Origin: Bacteroidota bacterium
GTDB lineage: Bacteria; Bacteroidota; Bacteroidia; Sphingobacteriales; Sphingobacteriaceae
Direction of reading: 5' to 3'
DNA: 8,628 bases
Assembly (NCBI GenBank): GCA_013286985.1
Contig: JABDEQ010000089.1
Span: 1-8,628 of the forward strand
Part shown: positions 1 through 6,975 of the stretch, piece after piece
How positions within the stretch are numbered: position 1 is the first letter of the stretch
Layout of the letters: each line of letters opens with the position of its first letter
Position numbers and translations under genes: made by a program
The notes under the pieces: generated by a model
What the model was told of the DNA's origin: nothing
The model's input: the letters and a program-made list of their open reading frames with translations, nothing else
Database searches by the model: none

Positions 1-735
1 CCTAATAACACTACGCATCAGTATTTTGAGATAGAATATAATGCCCTGAACACCGTTTTCGATTTGTTTATGAACAAGCCTTACCGCAATAACGGCAATG
101 CCATGATTAACTGGAATACGGAGGGTTTGCGATCAGCAGTCAAGATACAGGGTTCCATGAATGATCCATCGGATACTGACCAGGGCTGGACTATTGAAAT
201 GGCCATACCTTTTAAAGCGGTGAGCATAGGTAATAATGTGCAGGTGCCTCATGATGGCAGTTTTTGGCGCATCAACTTTTCGAGGGTTGAGTGGGACACT
301 AAAGCGGTTGATGGCAAATACGTTAAATTAAAAGACAGCGCAGGTCGCAGTTTACCGGAGCATAACTGGGTATGGTCGCCGCAGGGGGTAATAAACATGC
401 ACTTTCCCGAAAGGTGGGGTTACCTGCAGTTCAGTAAGGGTAACACAAATAATACAGTGTTTACATTGCCATATTCTGAGCAGCAAAAACGATATTTATG
501 GCTCATATATTATCATCAACAGCAATGGTTGCTTAAAAATGGTAGTTATGCATCATCAATAAAAAAGTTTGGTTTAAAAAGTAAAGTAAACATCAGTAAC
601 CGTATCAATACACTGCAAATGGAAGCTACCGCGCATCAGTTTATGGCGTTTGTTACTGATAAAACCGATAACACCACCTGGAGTATTAACCAGGATGGGC
701 TCATCGGTAAATTAAAATCTTCTTCAAATGAATAA
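1..735 (+). CDS. Carbohydrate-binding family 9-like (CBM9-like) protein, 5'-truncated by window edge
   Basis: The reading frame is open from base 1, so the N-terminus lies outside the window; 244 residues are visible. Signatures of the Bacteroidota CBM9-like family can be read: G-W-T-I-E-M-A-I-P-F at visible residues 62-71, and the W-V-W-S-P-Q-G...N-M-H-F-P-E-R-W-G-Y block at 123-141. Both belong to a beta-sandwich that binds sugars in known CBM9 domains. After residue about 146 comes a polar tail of about 100 residues (K-R-Y-L-W-L-I-Y-Y-H near 161-170) without a recognised fold. No catalytic domain is visible. The stop codon overlaps the ATG of the next gene by 8 bases, implying translational coupling with a putative glycosyl hydrolase, so a role in carbohydrate recognition at the cell surface or in the periplasm is likely. 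Family assignment is from motif memory; ligand unknown. Confidence 0.8.
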   Translation, partial: PNNTTHQYFEIEYNALNTVFDLFMNKPYRNNGNAMINWNTEGLRSAVKIQGSMNDPSDTDQGWTIEMAIPFKAVSIGNNVQVPHDGSFWRINFSRVEWDTKAVDGKYVKLKDSAGRSLPEHNWVWSPQGVINMHFPERWGYLQFSKGNTNNTVFTLPYSEQQKRYLWLIYYHQQQWLLKNGSYASSIKKFGLKSKVNISNRINTLQMEATAHQFMAFVTDKTDNTTWSINQDGLIGKLKSSSNE

Positions 736-1807
736 ACGTGAGTTTTTAAAAGCCAGCCTATTGGTTGGTGTAGCGTCGCAATTACCATTAAGTAGTGAGG
801 CAGCTGTTATTTCAAAGAAAAAAAGCAAAAAACTCAAAAATTGGGTTTGGACCAACCCCAATCAAAAAGATACGGATGACGAGCTGAAAACCCGTTATGC
901 TTCCTACAAAGCTGCCGGCATTACCGGTATGTTTTTTGAGGCTGATAGTGAAAGACATTTTCGCGCAGCTAAAGCACAGGGATTGGAAACCCACCGTTGG
1001 ATGTGGACCTTTAACCGTGCCGAATTGATAACCATACACCCGGAATGGTATAGCCATAACCGTAACGGTGAGTTGTGTGCTGATAAACCACCATATGTGA
1101 CTTATTATCGCTGGTTATGCCCGTCGAGGCCCGAAGTGCAGCAATACCTGGAGCAGCAGGTTGCCGATATTTTAAGTAAAGACTATGTTGATGGCATCCA
1201 CCTGGATTATGTGCGTTATTGCGACGTGATTTTGCCTTTAAATTTATGGGATCATTACAAAATTGAACAAACGAAGGAGCTTCCTCAATATGATTACTGC
1301 TATTGTGATGTTTGCAAAGCAAACTTTAAAGATCAGTATGGTATTGAGCTTGCAGATTTGCAATACCCGGAAGCAAGCCTTTCATGGCGTTTATTCAGGT
1401 ATGGTAATATCAGCAGGGTGGTGAACAGTCTGTCGGATATTGCTCATCAGCATAAAAAACAAATTACCGCAGCCGTTTTCCCAACTCCCGAGATTGCCCG
1501 CCGCAATGTAAGGCAGGATTGGACCAACTGGCGTTTGGACGGTGTTTGTCCGATGATTTACCACGGTTTTTACAAAGAGAAACCAAGCTGGATAGGTGAT
1601 GCCGTTAAAGAAGGTGTACACTTTTTGGCCGGCTCGTTCCCGCTGTATGCAGGTTTATATTTATCCGATTTTAAAGACAATGATGAAATAGGGCAGGGCA
1701 TACAATATGCATTAAAGAATGGCGCCTCTGGTGTGTCCTTGTTTGGCAATGTAACGCAACCTGTTTTGGATATTTTAAAACAGCAGTTAGCAACGCCTTT
1801 AACCTAA
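728..1807 (+). CDS. Secreted family 10-like glycosyl hydrolase (GHL10/DUF187-type TIM barrel)
   Basis: A 359-residue protein. The N-terminus (M-N-K-R-E-F-L-K-A-S followed by a hydrophobic stretch to about residue 26) is an export signal, with a Tat-like but imperfect K-R-x-F-L-K motif. The mature part resembles hypothetical glycosidases related to GH10: an early 'aagitgmffead' strand, W-M-W-T-F-N-R near 95-101, S-R-P-E-V near 133-137, and the hallmark D-G-I-H-L-D-Y-V-R-Y at 155-164, whose Asp160 is a likely barrel active-site residue. A C-x-C-x-x-C cluster at Cys191, Cys193 and Cys196 follows and may bind metal or form disulfides (inference). The ATG overlaps the end of the CBM9-like gene by 8 bp, so the two are surely co-transcribed and probably act on the same extracellular glycan. 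A hairpin overlaps the stop codon. Substrate cannot be read from sequence. Confidence 0.82.
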   Translation: MNKREFLKASLLVGVASQLPLSSEAAVISKKKSKKLKNWVWTNPNQKDTDDELKTRYASYKAAGITGMFFEADSERHFRAAKAQGLETHRWMWTFNRAELITIHPEWYSHNRNGELCADKPPYVTYYRWLCPSRPEVQQYLEQQVADILSKDYVDGIHLDYVRYCDVILPLNLWDHYKIEQTKELPQYDYCYCDVCKANFKDQYGIELADLQYPEASLSWRLFRYGNISRVVNSLSDIAHQHKKQITAAVFPTPEIARRNVRQDWTNWRLDGVCPMIYHGFYKEKPSWIGDAVKEGVHFLAGSFPLYAGLYLSDFKDNDEIGQGIQYALKNGASGVSLFGNVTQPVLDILKQQLATPLT

Positions 1808-1818
1808 AAGGTGTTGCT
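1789..1818. terminator. Hairpin overlapping the stop codon, putative bidirectional terminator
   Basis: Bases 1789-1800 (AGCAACGCCTTT) pair with 1807-1818 (AAAGGTGTTGCT), giving 11 Watson-Crick pairs plus one G-T, with a 6-nt loop that contains most of the hydrolase stop codon TAA. It lies between two convergent genes, 45 bp beyond the thioesterase stop, so it could end both transcripts. There is no clean T-run on the plus-strand side, which lowers confidence that it is an intrinsic terminator. Confidence 0.55.
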
Positions 1819-1862
1819 ATCCGCAAATTGCATTTAAAAATGATTTGTATTAAGTTTTGAAA

Positions 1863-2384
1863 TTACCCTTCGGCTCCAAAAAACAGCGCCTTTAATTCGG
1901 TAGCGTCATTAGGCTTCATTTTGCCACCTAATATCAGGCGCAATTGTCTGCGGCGTAATGCGCCTTCGTACAAAATCATGTCTTCGGCAGTTTCGGGAAT
2001 TAACTCTGGTACAGGTATAGTGCGTCCGTTTTGATCAAGCGCTACGAATGTATAATAAGCCTCGTTGCTCTTTACTTTTGAACCTGATGGGATATTCTCG
2101 GCCCAAACATCAAGCCTAACCTCAACAGAAGTGGTAAATGCCCGGGATACTTTTGCCTCAATGGTGATTACATCACCCAGTTTAATTGGGTTTTTAAAAG
2201 AAACGTTATCTACCGATGCGGTAACTACTATACGGTTGCAATGTTTTTGAGCAGATATGGCTGCGGCAATATCCATCCAATGCAGCAGGCGGCCTCCCAT
2301 TAAATTGTTTAGTGTATTGGTATCATTGGGTAATACCAGTTCATTCATTATAGTGTGCGAGTCCTTGGGTAGCTTTCCTTTCAT
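1863..2384 (-). CDS. Acyl-CoA thioesterase, hotdog fold (YciA/BACH-like)
   Basis: A 173-residue cytoplasmic protein with no signal peptide. It has the single-hotdog acyl-CoA thioesterase pattern: N-N-L-M-G-G-R-L-L-H-W-M-D at residues 26-38, where Asn27, the Gly-Gly pair and Asp38 match the substrate-binding helix of YciA/BACH enzymes, followed by the A-S-V-D-N-V-S-F-K-N-P-I-K-x-G-D strand block. These enzymes hydrolyse acyl-CoA to free acid and CoA; chain-length preference cannot be inferred. Length is normal for the family with a modest C-terminal extension. The start at 2384 is favoured because a TAnnTTTG promoter box (TATCTTTG) lies 14 nt upstream. It is monocistronic, divergent from dpp4 and convergent with the hydrolase operon. 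Confidence 0.88.
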   Translation of the reverse strand: MKGKLPKDSHTIMNELVLPNDTNTLNNLMGGRLLHWMDIAAAISAQKHCNRIVVTASVDNVSFKNPIKLGDVITIEAKVSRAFTTSVEVRLDVWAENIPSGSKVKSNEAYYTFVALDQNGRTIPVPELIPETAEDMILYEGALRRRQLRLILGGKMKPNDATELKALFFGAEG

Positions 2385-2398
2385 TGCTGCAATTTTTA

Positions 2399-2406
2399 CA
2401 AAGATA
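2399..2406 (-). promoter_or_regulatory. Bacteroidota -7 box of the thioesterase gene
   Basis: TATCTTTG on the minus strand exactly fits TAnnTTTG and ends 14 nt before the thioesterase ATG. The same octamer precedes glyQS. The expected -33 TTTG about 19 nt further upstream is poor (near 2426-2429), where the 7-bp repeat tract begins. Confidence 0.6.
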
Positions 2407-2424
2407 GTTTTTTGATAAGAGATT

Positions 2425-2536
2425 GACGGTTGGAGATTAGAGATTAAAGACTAGTGATTGGAGGTTAGGGATTAGAGGCTAGTGACTAGTGACTGGAGGT
2501 TAGAGGTTAGGAAAAGGGGAATAGAGGTTGAGATTG
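2425..2536 (+). repeat. 7-bp-period tandem tract (consensus about AGAGGTT/AGTGACT)
   Basis: From about 2425 to 2508 the sequence can be written as twelve consecutive heptamers, for example GGAGATT, AGAGATT, AGTGATT, GGAGGTT, AGAGGCT, AGTGACT (twice) and AGAGGTT. Two poorer units follow, then AGAGGTT again in the same 7-bp phase at 2523-2529. The common form is roughly RGnGRYT. It is non-coding and lies between the divergent thioesterase and dpp4 promoters. Confidence 0.75.
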
Positions 2537-2619
2537 GTTTTAATTGGGGAAGCAATATTTATTTAGAAGACATGAACAGCCCTAACCTCTAATCACTAGC
2601 CTCTAATCACTAACCTCCA
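2459..2619. repeat. Large inverted repeat made of heptamers
   Basis: The right arm (2581-2619) is the reverse complement of five clean heptamers that match the left arm (2459-2511). The best block is 15 bp perfect: ATTAGAGGCTAGTGA at 2471-2485 against 2593-2607. The outer block TGGAGGTTAG (2459-2468) pairs with 2610-2619, and the inner TTAGAGGTTAGG side pairs with CCTAACCTCTAA at 2581-2592. The left arm holds two extra heptamers, consistent with unit-wise expansion or loss. About 70 nt of unrelated AT-rich DNA separates the arms. Confidence 0.7.
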
Positions 2620-2628
2620 ACTAACCAC

Positions 2629-2659
2629 TTGTCTTTATCACACAATTCAATTAGCTTTA
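2629..2659 (+). promoter_or_regulatory. Candidate promoter of dpp4
   Basis: TTG at 2629-2631 and TAGCTTTA at 2652-2659 (one mismatch to TAnnTTTG) are 20 nt apart and would start transcription about 20 nt before the dpp4 ATG at 2687. It lies just outside the right arm of the heptamer inverted repeat. Confidence 0.4.
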
Positions 2660-2686
2660 TGAGCTTAAAAAATCAATTTAGTTTTT

Positions 2687-4939
2687 ATGAAATATCAATT
2701 TGTGCGGGGCAGTTTAATAGGTATGCTCGCATTGGGCATGGTTTTGCCTTTGGGTTCAATGGCGCAGGGCAAGCAACAATATGGCAGTTTAGCCGAAGCC
2801 TTGCAATCAGGTCGTAGTTTGTATGGCAGCCAGGGGCCGCAAAGTGTTAACTGGACTAACGGTGGTAACAAATACTCCTACACCGATAATGACGAGATCC
2901 ACTCCATGGATCCTAAAACCCTGAAAGAGGACTTGATATTTAAAAACGAGGGCCTAACCTTTCCGGGTACTACCAAAAATTTTGATTATGAATCGTTTCA
3001 ATGGTCGCATGACTCCAAACACCTGGTGTTTAAAACCAATTTAAGGAAGATCTATCGTCGTTCCGGCATATCAGATTATTATATCTACGATCTGGAAAGC
3101 AAGCAACTGAAACAGGCTGCTAAAGATGCGCGCACGGCTGAGTTATCGCCCGATGGTTCAAAGGTGGGTATTGAGCGTAATGGTAATATGTTTACTTACG
3201 ATTTTGTTACCGGTAAAGAACAGCAGTTAACCGGCGACTCGACCAGCGAAAATGGTATTTTCAACGGGCATTATGATTGGGTTTACGAAGAAGAATTTGG
3301 ACAGGAACAAGCCTGGAACTGGTCGCCTGATAGTAAATACATGGCTTTTTGGCAATTTGATGAGCATAAGGTTCCCGATTTCCAGATGACTAATTACGAA
3401 GGACAACATCCTGATAATATTCATATCTCTATCCCACAGGTAGGTGATGCCAATCCATCAGTTAAGATTGGAGTGATTGACGTAGCCTCAGGTAAAAAAG
3501 TATGGTTAACGCCCGATGAAACCGGCGATTTCTATATCCCCCGCATTTACTGGACCAGCAACCCTGATGTGCTGGCTATGATGACTTTAAACCGTGCCCA
3601 AAATCACCTTAAGCTTTACTTTTTTAACGTGAAAACAGGTGAGCACCATGTAGTAATGGAAGAGCAGAATAGCACCTGGGTGGCAATCTTTAATTTCTAC
3701 ACTAACGTAAACGATATGATCTATTTCCCTGAGAAATCGAAAGAGTTTTTTTTGGTGTCTGATCGTTCGGGATATTACCATATCTATCGTTACAATTACG
3801 ATGGCAAGCTGATTAACCAGGTAACCAAAGGCAACTGGGATATGATCAAAGTGTCAGGCATCGATCCTGAAAGCAAAAAGATATATTACCTATCGGCCGA
3901 GACTTCGGGTTTGGAGCAGCAGTTTTATTCCATTAAGTTTGATGGCAGCGATAAAACCAAACTATCAACTGTTCCCGGTTTTCACGACATCAACATGTCG
4001 CCCAATACCAAACATTACCTGGACTCATACAGCAACGTAAGCACACCATTGCATGTTGCTTTAGATGATGACAAGGGCAAAACGCTAAAAATGCTGGAAG
4101 ATAACAAAGGTGTGAGCGAGTTTATTAAAACCCACGCTTATTCGGCACCCGAGTTCTTCAACTTTAAAACAGCCGACGGCACCAGTTTGGATGGTTATAT
4201 TATTAAGCCTTTCAACTTCGACCCAAATAAAAAATACCCGGTGGTAATGACCGTTTATGGTGGTCCTGAATCGCACGATGTATTTAACAGTTTTTCGGCC
4301 GATATGTGGCAGCAATGGTTGGCTCAAAACGGTTATATTGTAGCCAATGTAAACAATAGGGGTATTGCCAACTATGGCAGCGCCTTTATGAAGATAGTTT
4401 ACAAGCAACTGGGCAAATACGAAAGCAATGACTTTGCCGAAACTGCCGGATACCTGGCTAAGCTGCCTTTTGTTGATAGTGCAAAAATGGCCATTATGGG
4501 TACCAGCTATGGCGGTTACAGCACCACTTATACTTTATTAACCCACCCTGGTGTGTTTAAGGTAGGTATAGCCAACTCGCCGGTTACCGACTGGCGTTTG
4601 TATGATGATATTTACACCGAGCGTTACATGGCTCCGCTAAGTGAAAACGAAGAGGGTTACAAAAACAGTTCAGATATGACACATGCTGCCAAACTGAAAG
4701 ATCACCTGTTCCTGATTCATTCTATGAGTGATGATAATGTGCACCCGTCTAATACCATGCAACTGTTAACAGCTTTAACCAATGCCGGTAAAGATGTTGA
4801 TTTGCGCATTTATCCACCCGGAGCACATGGTGCAGCTTATAACTGGCCAAGTTATATCCTTATTGAAAGTGCAAGCTATCAGTATTTAGAGCACTACCTG
4901 AAAGGCAATTGCGATTTGCCTAATTTGAACGGTAAGTAA
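2687..4939 (+). CDS. Dipeptidyl peptidase IV (S9B family serine peptidase), secreted
   Basis: A 750-residue protein, normal DPP4 length, with an N-terminal signal peptide (about residues 1-27, ending near S-M-A-Q-G), so it acts in the periplasm or at the surface. The beta-propeller occupies roughly 50-480 and carries D-W-V-Y-E-E-E at 197-203; Glu202 and Glu203 correspond to the double Glu that anchors the substrate N-terminus. The alpha/beta-hydrolase domain follows, with Tyr524 (oxyanion, V-Y-G-G-P), nucleophile Ser607 (G-T-S-Y-G-G), Y-T-E-R-Y at 643-647, Asp682 (S-D-D-N-V-H) and His714 (A-H-G-A). Triad spacing of 75 and 32 residues resembles human DPP4 (78 and 32). The enzyme removes N-terminal Xaa-Pro or Xaa-Ala dipeptides and supports peptide scavenging. 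One oddity is Thr606 where the family usually has Trp before the Ser. It is monocistronic. Confidence 0.93.
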   Translation: MKYQFVRGSLIGMLALGMVLPLGSMAQGKQQYGSLAEALQSGRSLYGSQGPQSVNWTNGGNKYSYTDNDEIHSMDPKTLKEDLIFKNEGLTFPGTTKNFDYESFQWSHDSKHLVFKTNLRKIYRRSGISDYYIYDLESKQLKQAAKDARTAELSPDGSKVGIERNGNMFTYDFVTGKEQQLTGDSTSENGIFNGHYDWVYEEEFGQEQAWNWSPDSKYMAFWQFDEHKVPDFQMTNYEGQHPDNIHISIPQVGDANPSVKIGVIDVASGKKVWLTPDETGDFYIPRIYWTSNPDVLAMMTLNRAQNHLKLYFFNVKTGEHHVVMEEQNSTWVAIFNFYTNVNDMIYFPEKSKEFFLVSDRSGYYHIYRYNYDGKLINQVTKGNWDMIKVSGIDPESKKIYYLSAETSGLEQQFYSIKFDGSDKTKLSTVPGFHDINMSPNTKHYLDSYSNVSTPLHVALDDDKGKTLKMLEDNKGVSEFIKTHAYSAPEFFNFKTADGTSLDGYIIKPFNFDPNKKYPVVMTVYGGPESHDVFNSFSADMWQQWLAQNGYIVANVNNRGIANYGSAFMKIVYKQLGKYESNDFAETAGYLAKLPFVDSAKMAIMGTSYGGYSTTYTLLTHPGVFKVGIANSPVTDWRLYDDIYTERYMAPLSENEEGYKNSSDMTHAAKLKDHLFLIHSMSDDNVHPSNTMQLLTALTNAGKDVDLRIYPPGAHGAAYNWPSYILIESASYQYLEHYLKGNCDLPNLNGK

Positions 4940-4940
4940 T

Positions 4941-4982
4941 TTCGGAAGTCGGAATTTCGATTTCGGAATTATGATTTGAAGA
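4941..4982 (+). repeat. 7-bp-period tract (consensus TTCGGAA) directly after dpp4
   Basis: Starting one base after the dpp4 stop, the DNA reads as heptamers TTCGGAA, GTCGGAA, TTTCGAT, TTCGGAA, then two degenerate units (TTATGAT, TTGAAGA). The unit length equals that of the tract at 2425-2536, but the sequence differs. Confidence 0.6.
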
Positions 4983-4987
4983 TAAGA

Positions 4988-5042
4988 GTTTGTCCGTCCG
5001 CTCTCCAGGTCAACCACCTGCGGACGAACGGGCAAACTTTTT
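4988..5042 (+). terminator. Palindromic repeat copy A, terminator-like, between dpp4 and glyQS
   Basis: The core 4990-5035 is a diverged member of the 46-nt palindrome family (13-nt arms, 20-nt loop). The right arm GACGAACGGGCAA differs from the family form AACGGACGGACAA at three positions. The loop keeps a strong inner stem, CAGGT (5006-5010) with ACCTG (5016-5020). TTTTT follows at 5038-5042, so on the plus strand this has the form of an intrinsic terminator for dpp4. No T-run exists on the minus side for glyQS. Confidence 0.6.
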
Positions 5043-5050
5043 ATAACAGG

Positions 5051-5066
5051 CGTCATTGCAATGACG
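5051..5066. repeat. 16-bp perfect palindrome
   Basis: CGTCATTGCAATGACG is its own reverse complement. It lies 15 nt after hairpin A and 18 nt from the glyQS stop. Related CGTC-starting sequences lie 12-13 nt after palindrome copies B and D, so it may be part of a larger composite repeat. Confidence 0.7.
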
Positions 5067-5083
5067 ATCGAAGAGAGGGTCTT

Positions 5084-6565
5084 TTACCCTAACAAATTCT
5101 TCCAGCTTACCTGGTCGCCGATTATTTTTTCGAGGTCGGCGGCATTTACGCGTTCCTGCTGCATGGTATCGCGGTGGCGGATGGTTACGGTATTGTCTTC
5201 CAGCGTTTGGTGATCAACCGTGATACAGAAAGGCGTACCAATAGCATCCTGGCGGCGATAACGTTTGCCAATGGCGTCTTTTTCTTCGTATTGCAGGTTA
5301 AAATCGAGCTTTAGCTTGTCCATTATCTCGCGTGCTTTCTCGGGCAGGCCGTCTTTCTTAATCAGCGGGAAGATGGCTGCCTTTACAGGCGCTAAACATG
5401 GGTGAAGCTTCAGTACGGTACGGCTGTCCTGTTTTTCTTCGGTGCTCAAATCCTCTTCTTCAAAAGCATTGATCATCGTTAATAAAAACATCCTGTCTAA
5501 ACCTATCGACGTTTCGATAACGTAAGGGATATAGTTACCATAAGGCTTTTCAGTTGCCGGGTCTATCTCCGGATCAAAGTACTGCATCTTTTTGCCCGAA
5601 AACTTCTGGTGCTGACTTAAATCAAAATCGGTACGGCTATGAATACCTTCCACCTCTTTAAAGCCGAAAGGGAAATCAAACTCAATATCATAAGCAGCAT
5701 CGGCATAATGGGCCAGCTTGGTATGCTCGTGGTAGCGGTATTTTGAAGCATCGGTACCTAATGCCAGGTGCCATTGTAAACGGGTTTCTTTCCATTTGTT
5801 AAACCACTCCTTTTGTGTACCAGGGCGAACAAAAAACTGCATCTCCATTTGCTCAAACTCACGCATGCGGATAATAAACTGGCGGGCAATTACCTCGTTA
5901 CGGAAAGCCTTACCAATTTGCGCAATACCGAAAGGGATTTTCATCCTGCCTGATTTTTGTACGTTCAGGTAGTTTACAAATATTCCCTGTGCTGTTTCGG
6001 GGCGAAGGTAAACCACATCGGCATCATCGGCCACTGCTCCCATTTGGGTGCTAAACATCAGGTTAAACTGGCGCACATCGGTCCAGTTGCGGGTACCACT
6101 AACCGGGTCGGCTATTTCATGTTCTAATATGAGTTCTTTTAAACGGGCAAGGTCCTCATTTTTCAGGGCCGTATCCATTTCTATTTGCAGCTCTTCGGCC
6201 TTATCGGTTTTGCCGTCTTTATCATAGCGGGCAATCTTATCTTCCAGTAACTGATCGGCACGATAGCGTTTTTTGCTGTCCTTATTATCAATCATCGGGT
6301 CGCTGAAACCATCAACGTGGCCGCTGGCTTTCCATATTTTAGGGTGCATAAATATGGCCGAATCAATACCAACAATGTTATCATTCATTTGCACCATGGC
6401 TTTCCACCAATAGGTTTTCAGATTGTTTTTTAACTCCGAGCCAAATTGTCCGTAATCATAAACAGCACTTAAACCATCATAAATTTCGCTCGACTGGAAA
6501 ACAAAGCCATATTCTTTAGCGTGTGAGATAACATTCTTAAAAAGTTCGTCGGTTGATTTGCTCAT
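5084..6565 (-). CDS. glyQS: Glycine--tRNA ligase, homodimeric (alpha2) class II type
   Basis: A 493-residue cytoplasmic enzyme that charges tRNA-Gly with glycine using ATP. Class II motifs are visible: motif 2 as F-R-N-E at 221-224 followed by the family block R-M-R-E-F-E-Q-M-E, and motif 3 as E-T-S-I-G-L-D-R ending at Arg358. The C-terminal anticodon-binding domain begins near the L-A-P-V-K-A-A-I-F-P-L stretch and includes R-Y-R-R-Q-D and G-T-P-F-C. This is the eukaryote-like single-chain GlyRS, not the alpha2beta2 glyQ/glyS pair. An upstream in-frame codon at 6601 would add 12 residues, but it overlaps the promoter -33 box; the ATG at 6565 (M-S-K-S-T-D-E-L-F) sits 7 nt after TATCTTTG and is preferred. 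It is monocistronic and convergent with dpp4. Confidence 0.96.
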   Translation of the reverse strand: MSKSTDELFKNVISHAKEYGFVFQSSEIYDGLSAVYDYGQFGSELKNNLKTYWWKAMVQMNDNIVGIDSAIFMHPKIWKASGHVDGFSDPMIDNKDSKKRYRADQLLEDKIARYDKDGKTDKAEELQIEMDTALKNEDLARLKELILEHEIADPVSGTRNWTDVRQFNLMFSTQMGAVADDADVVYLRPETAQGIFVNYLNVQKSGRMKIPFGIAQIGKAFRNEVIARQFIIRMREFEQMEMQFFVRPGTQKEWFNKWKETRLQWHLALGTDASKYRYHEHTKLAHYADAAYDIEFDFPFGFKEVEGIHSRTDFDLSQHQKFSGKKMQYFDPEIDPATEKPYGNYIPYVIETSIGLDRMFLLTMINAFEEEDLSTEEKQDSRTVLKLHPCLAPVKAAIFPLIKKDGLPEKAREIMDKLKLDFNLQYEEKDAIGKRYRRQDAIGTPFCITVDHQTLEDNTVTIRHRDTMQQERVNAADLEKIIGDQVSWKNLLG

Positions 6566-6572
6566 AATGAGG

Positions 6573-6603
6573 CAAAGATAGTTTTTAACAGGAAAGTGCA
6601 AAA
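6573..6603 (-). promoter_or_regulatory. Bacteroidota-type promoter of glyQS
   Basis: On the minus strand, TTTTG (6599-6603) and TATCTTTG (6573-6580) are 18 nt apart, a very good match to the Bacteroidota sigma-ABfr consensus TTTG / TAnnTTTG. Only 7 nt separate the -7 box from the ATG, so the mRNA leader would be extremely short or absent. Confidence 0.75.
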
Positions 6604-6620
6604 GGAGAAGTTTAAAAGAA

Positions 6621-6655
6621 AAGGCTGGGAGCGGGAAGCTAAAAGCTGAAAGCAG
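6621..6655 (+). repeat. 7-bp-period tract (consensus RAAGCTG) upstream of glyQS
   Basis: Five consecutive heptamers: AAGGCTG, GGAGCGG, GAAGCTA, AAAGCTG, AAAGCAG. The tract begins about 18 bp beyond the glyQS -33 box. It shares unit length, but not sequence, with the tracts at 2425 and 4941. Confidence 0.6.
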
Positions 6656-6677
6656 GAAAAAAGGTATGGACTTTGCT

Positions 6678-6723
6678 TTGTCCGTCCGTTTTCAAGTACT
6701 GGTATCTGCGAACGGACGGACAA
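6678..6723. repeat. 46-nt two-tier palindrome, copy B
   Basis: The arms TTGTCCGTCCGTT (6678-6690) and AACGGACGGACAA (6711-6723) are perfect 13-bp complements around a 20-nt loop. The loop holds a second, imperfect inner stem (AAGTAC...GTATCT). It lies in the divergent region between glyQS and the receiver gene, so a terminator role is unlikely. Confidence 0.85.
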
Positions 6724-6730
6724 GACCTAT

Positions 6731-6748
6731 CCACGCGTCATGACGTGG
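6731..6748. repeat. Small palindrome between copies B and C
   Basis: CCAC (6731-6734) pairs with GTGG (6745-6748) around CGTCATGACG (6736-6745), itself a perfect 10-bp palindrome overlapping by one base. It begins 7 nt after copy B and resembles the palindrome at 5051-5066 after copy A. Confidence 0.5.
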
Positions 6749-6776
6749 TGGTGATTTGCTTTTATCGATGTGAGTT

Positions 6777-6822
6777 TTGTCCGTCCGTTTGTAGGTACAG
6801 GAATCTGTGAACGGACGGACAA
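6777..6822. repeat. 46-nt two-tier palindrome, copy C
   Basis: Arms identical to copy B (6777-6789 and 6810-6822) with a different 20-nt loop that keeps AGGT...ATCT as a short inner stem. It starts 53 nt after copy B, so B and C form a doublet. Confidence 0.85.
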
Positions 6823-6975
6823 GATATTGGCTTAACAGAACATCCATCAGCTTAAAACAGCTAACAATATTAAATATTTGAGTAATACAACTTATTGGAA
6901 TATAATTAACTACCTTAGTTGCCTACTTGCCGTTCTTTCTTTATAGTGTTATTTATTATACGTAACCAAAATAAT

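Noticed and set aside
812..1621. Minus-strand ORFs opposite the glycosyl hydrolase
   Set aside because: They are shadows of a well-supported gene, with no recognisable motifs or promoters.
6566..6601. Longer glyQS start adding 12 residues
   Set aside because: It lacks conserved residues and overlaps both elements of the likely promoter.
6678..6822. Copies B and C as intrinsic terminators
   Set aside because: They lie between divergent gene starts, with no T-run after either hairpin and no gene ending nearby.
6919..6975. N-terminal extension of the receiver protein from TTG at 6919
   Set aside because: The 19 extra residues are unlike receiver domains, and the usual start position falls on the TTG at 6976.
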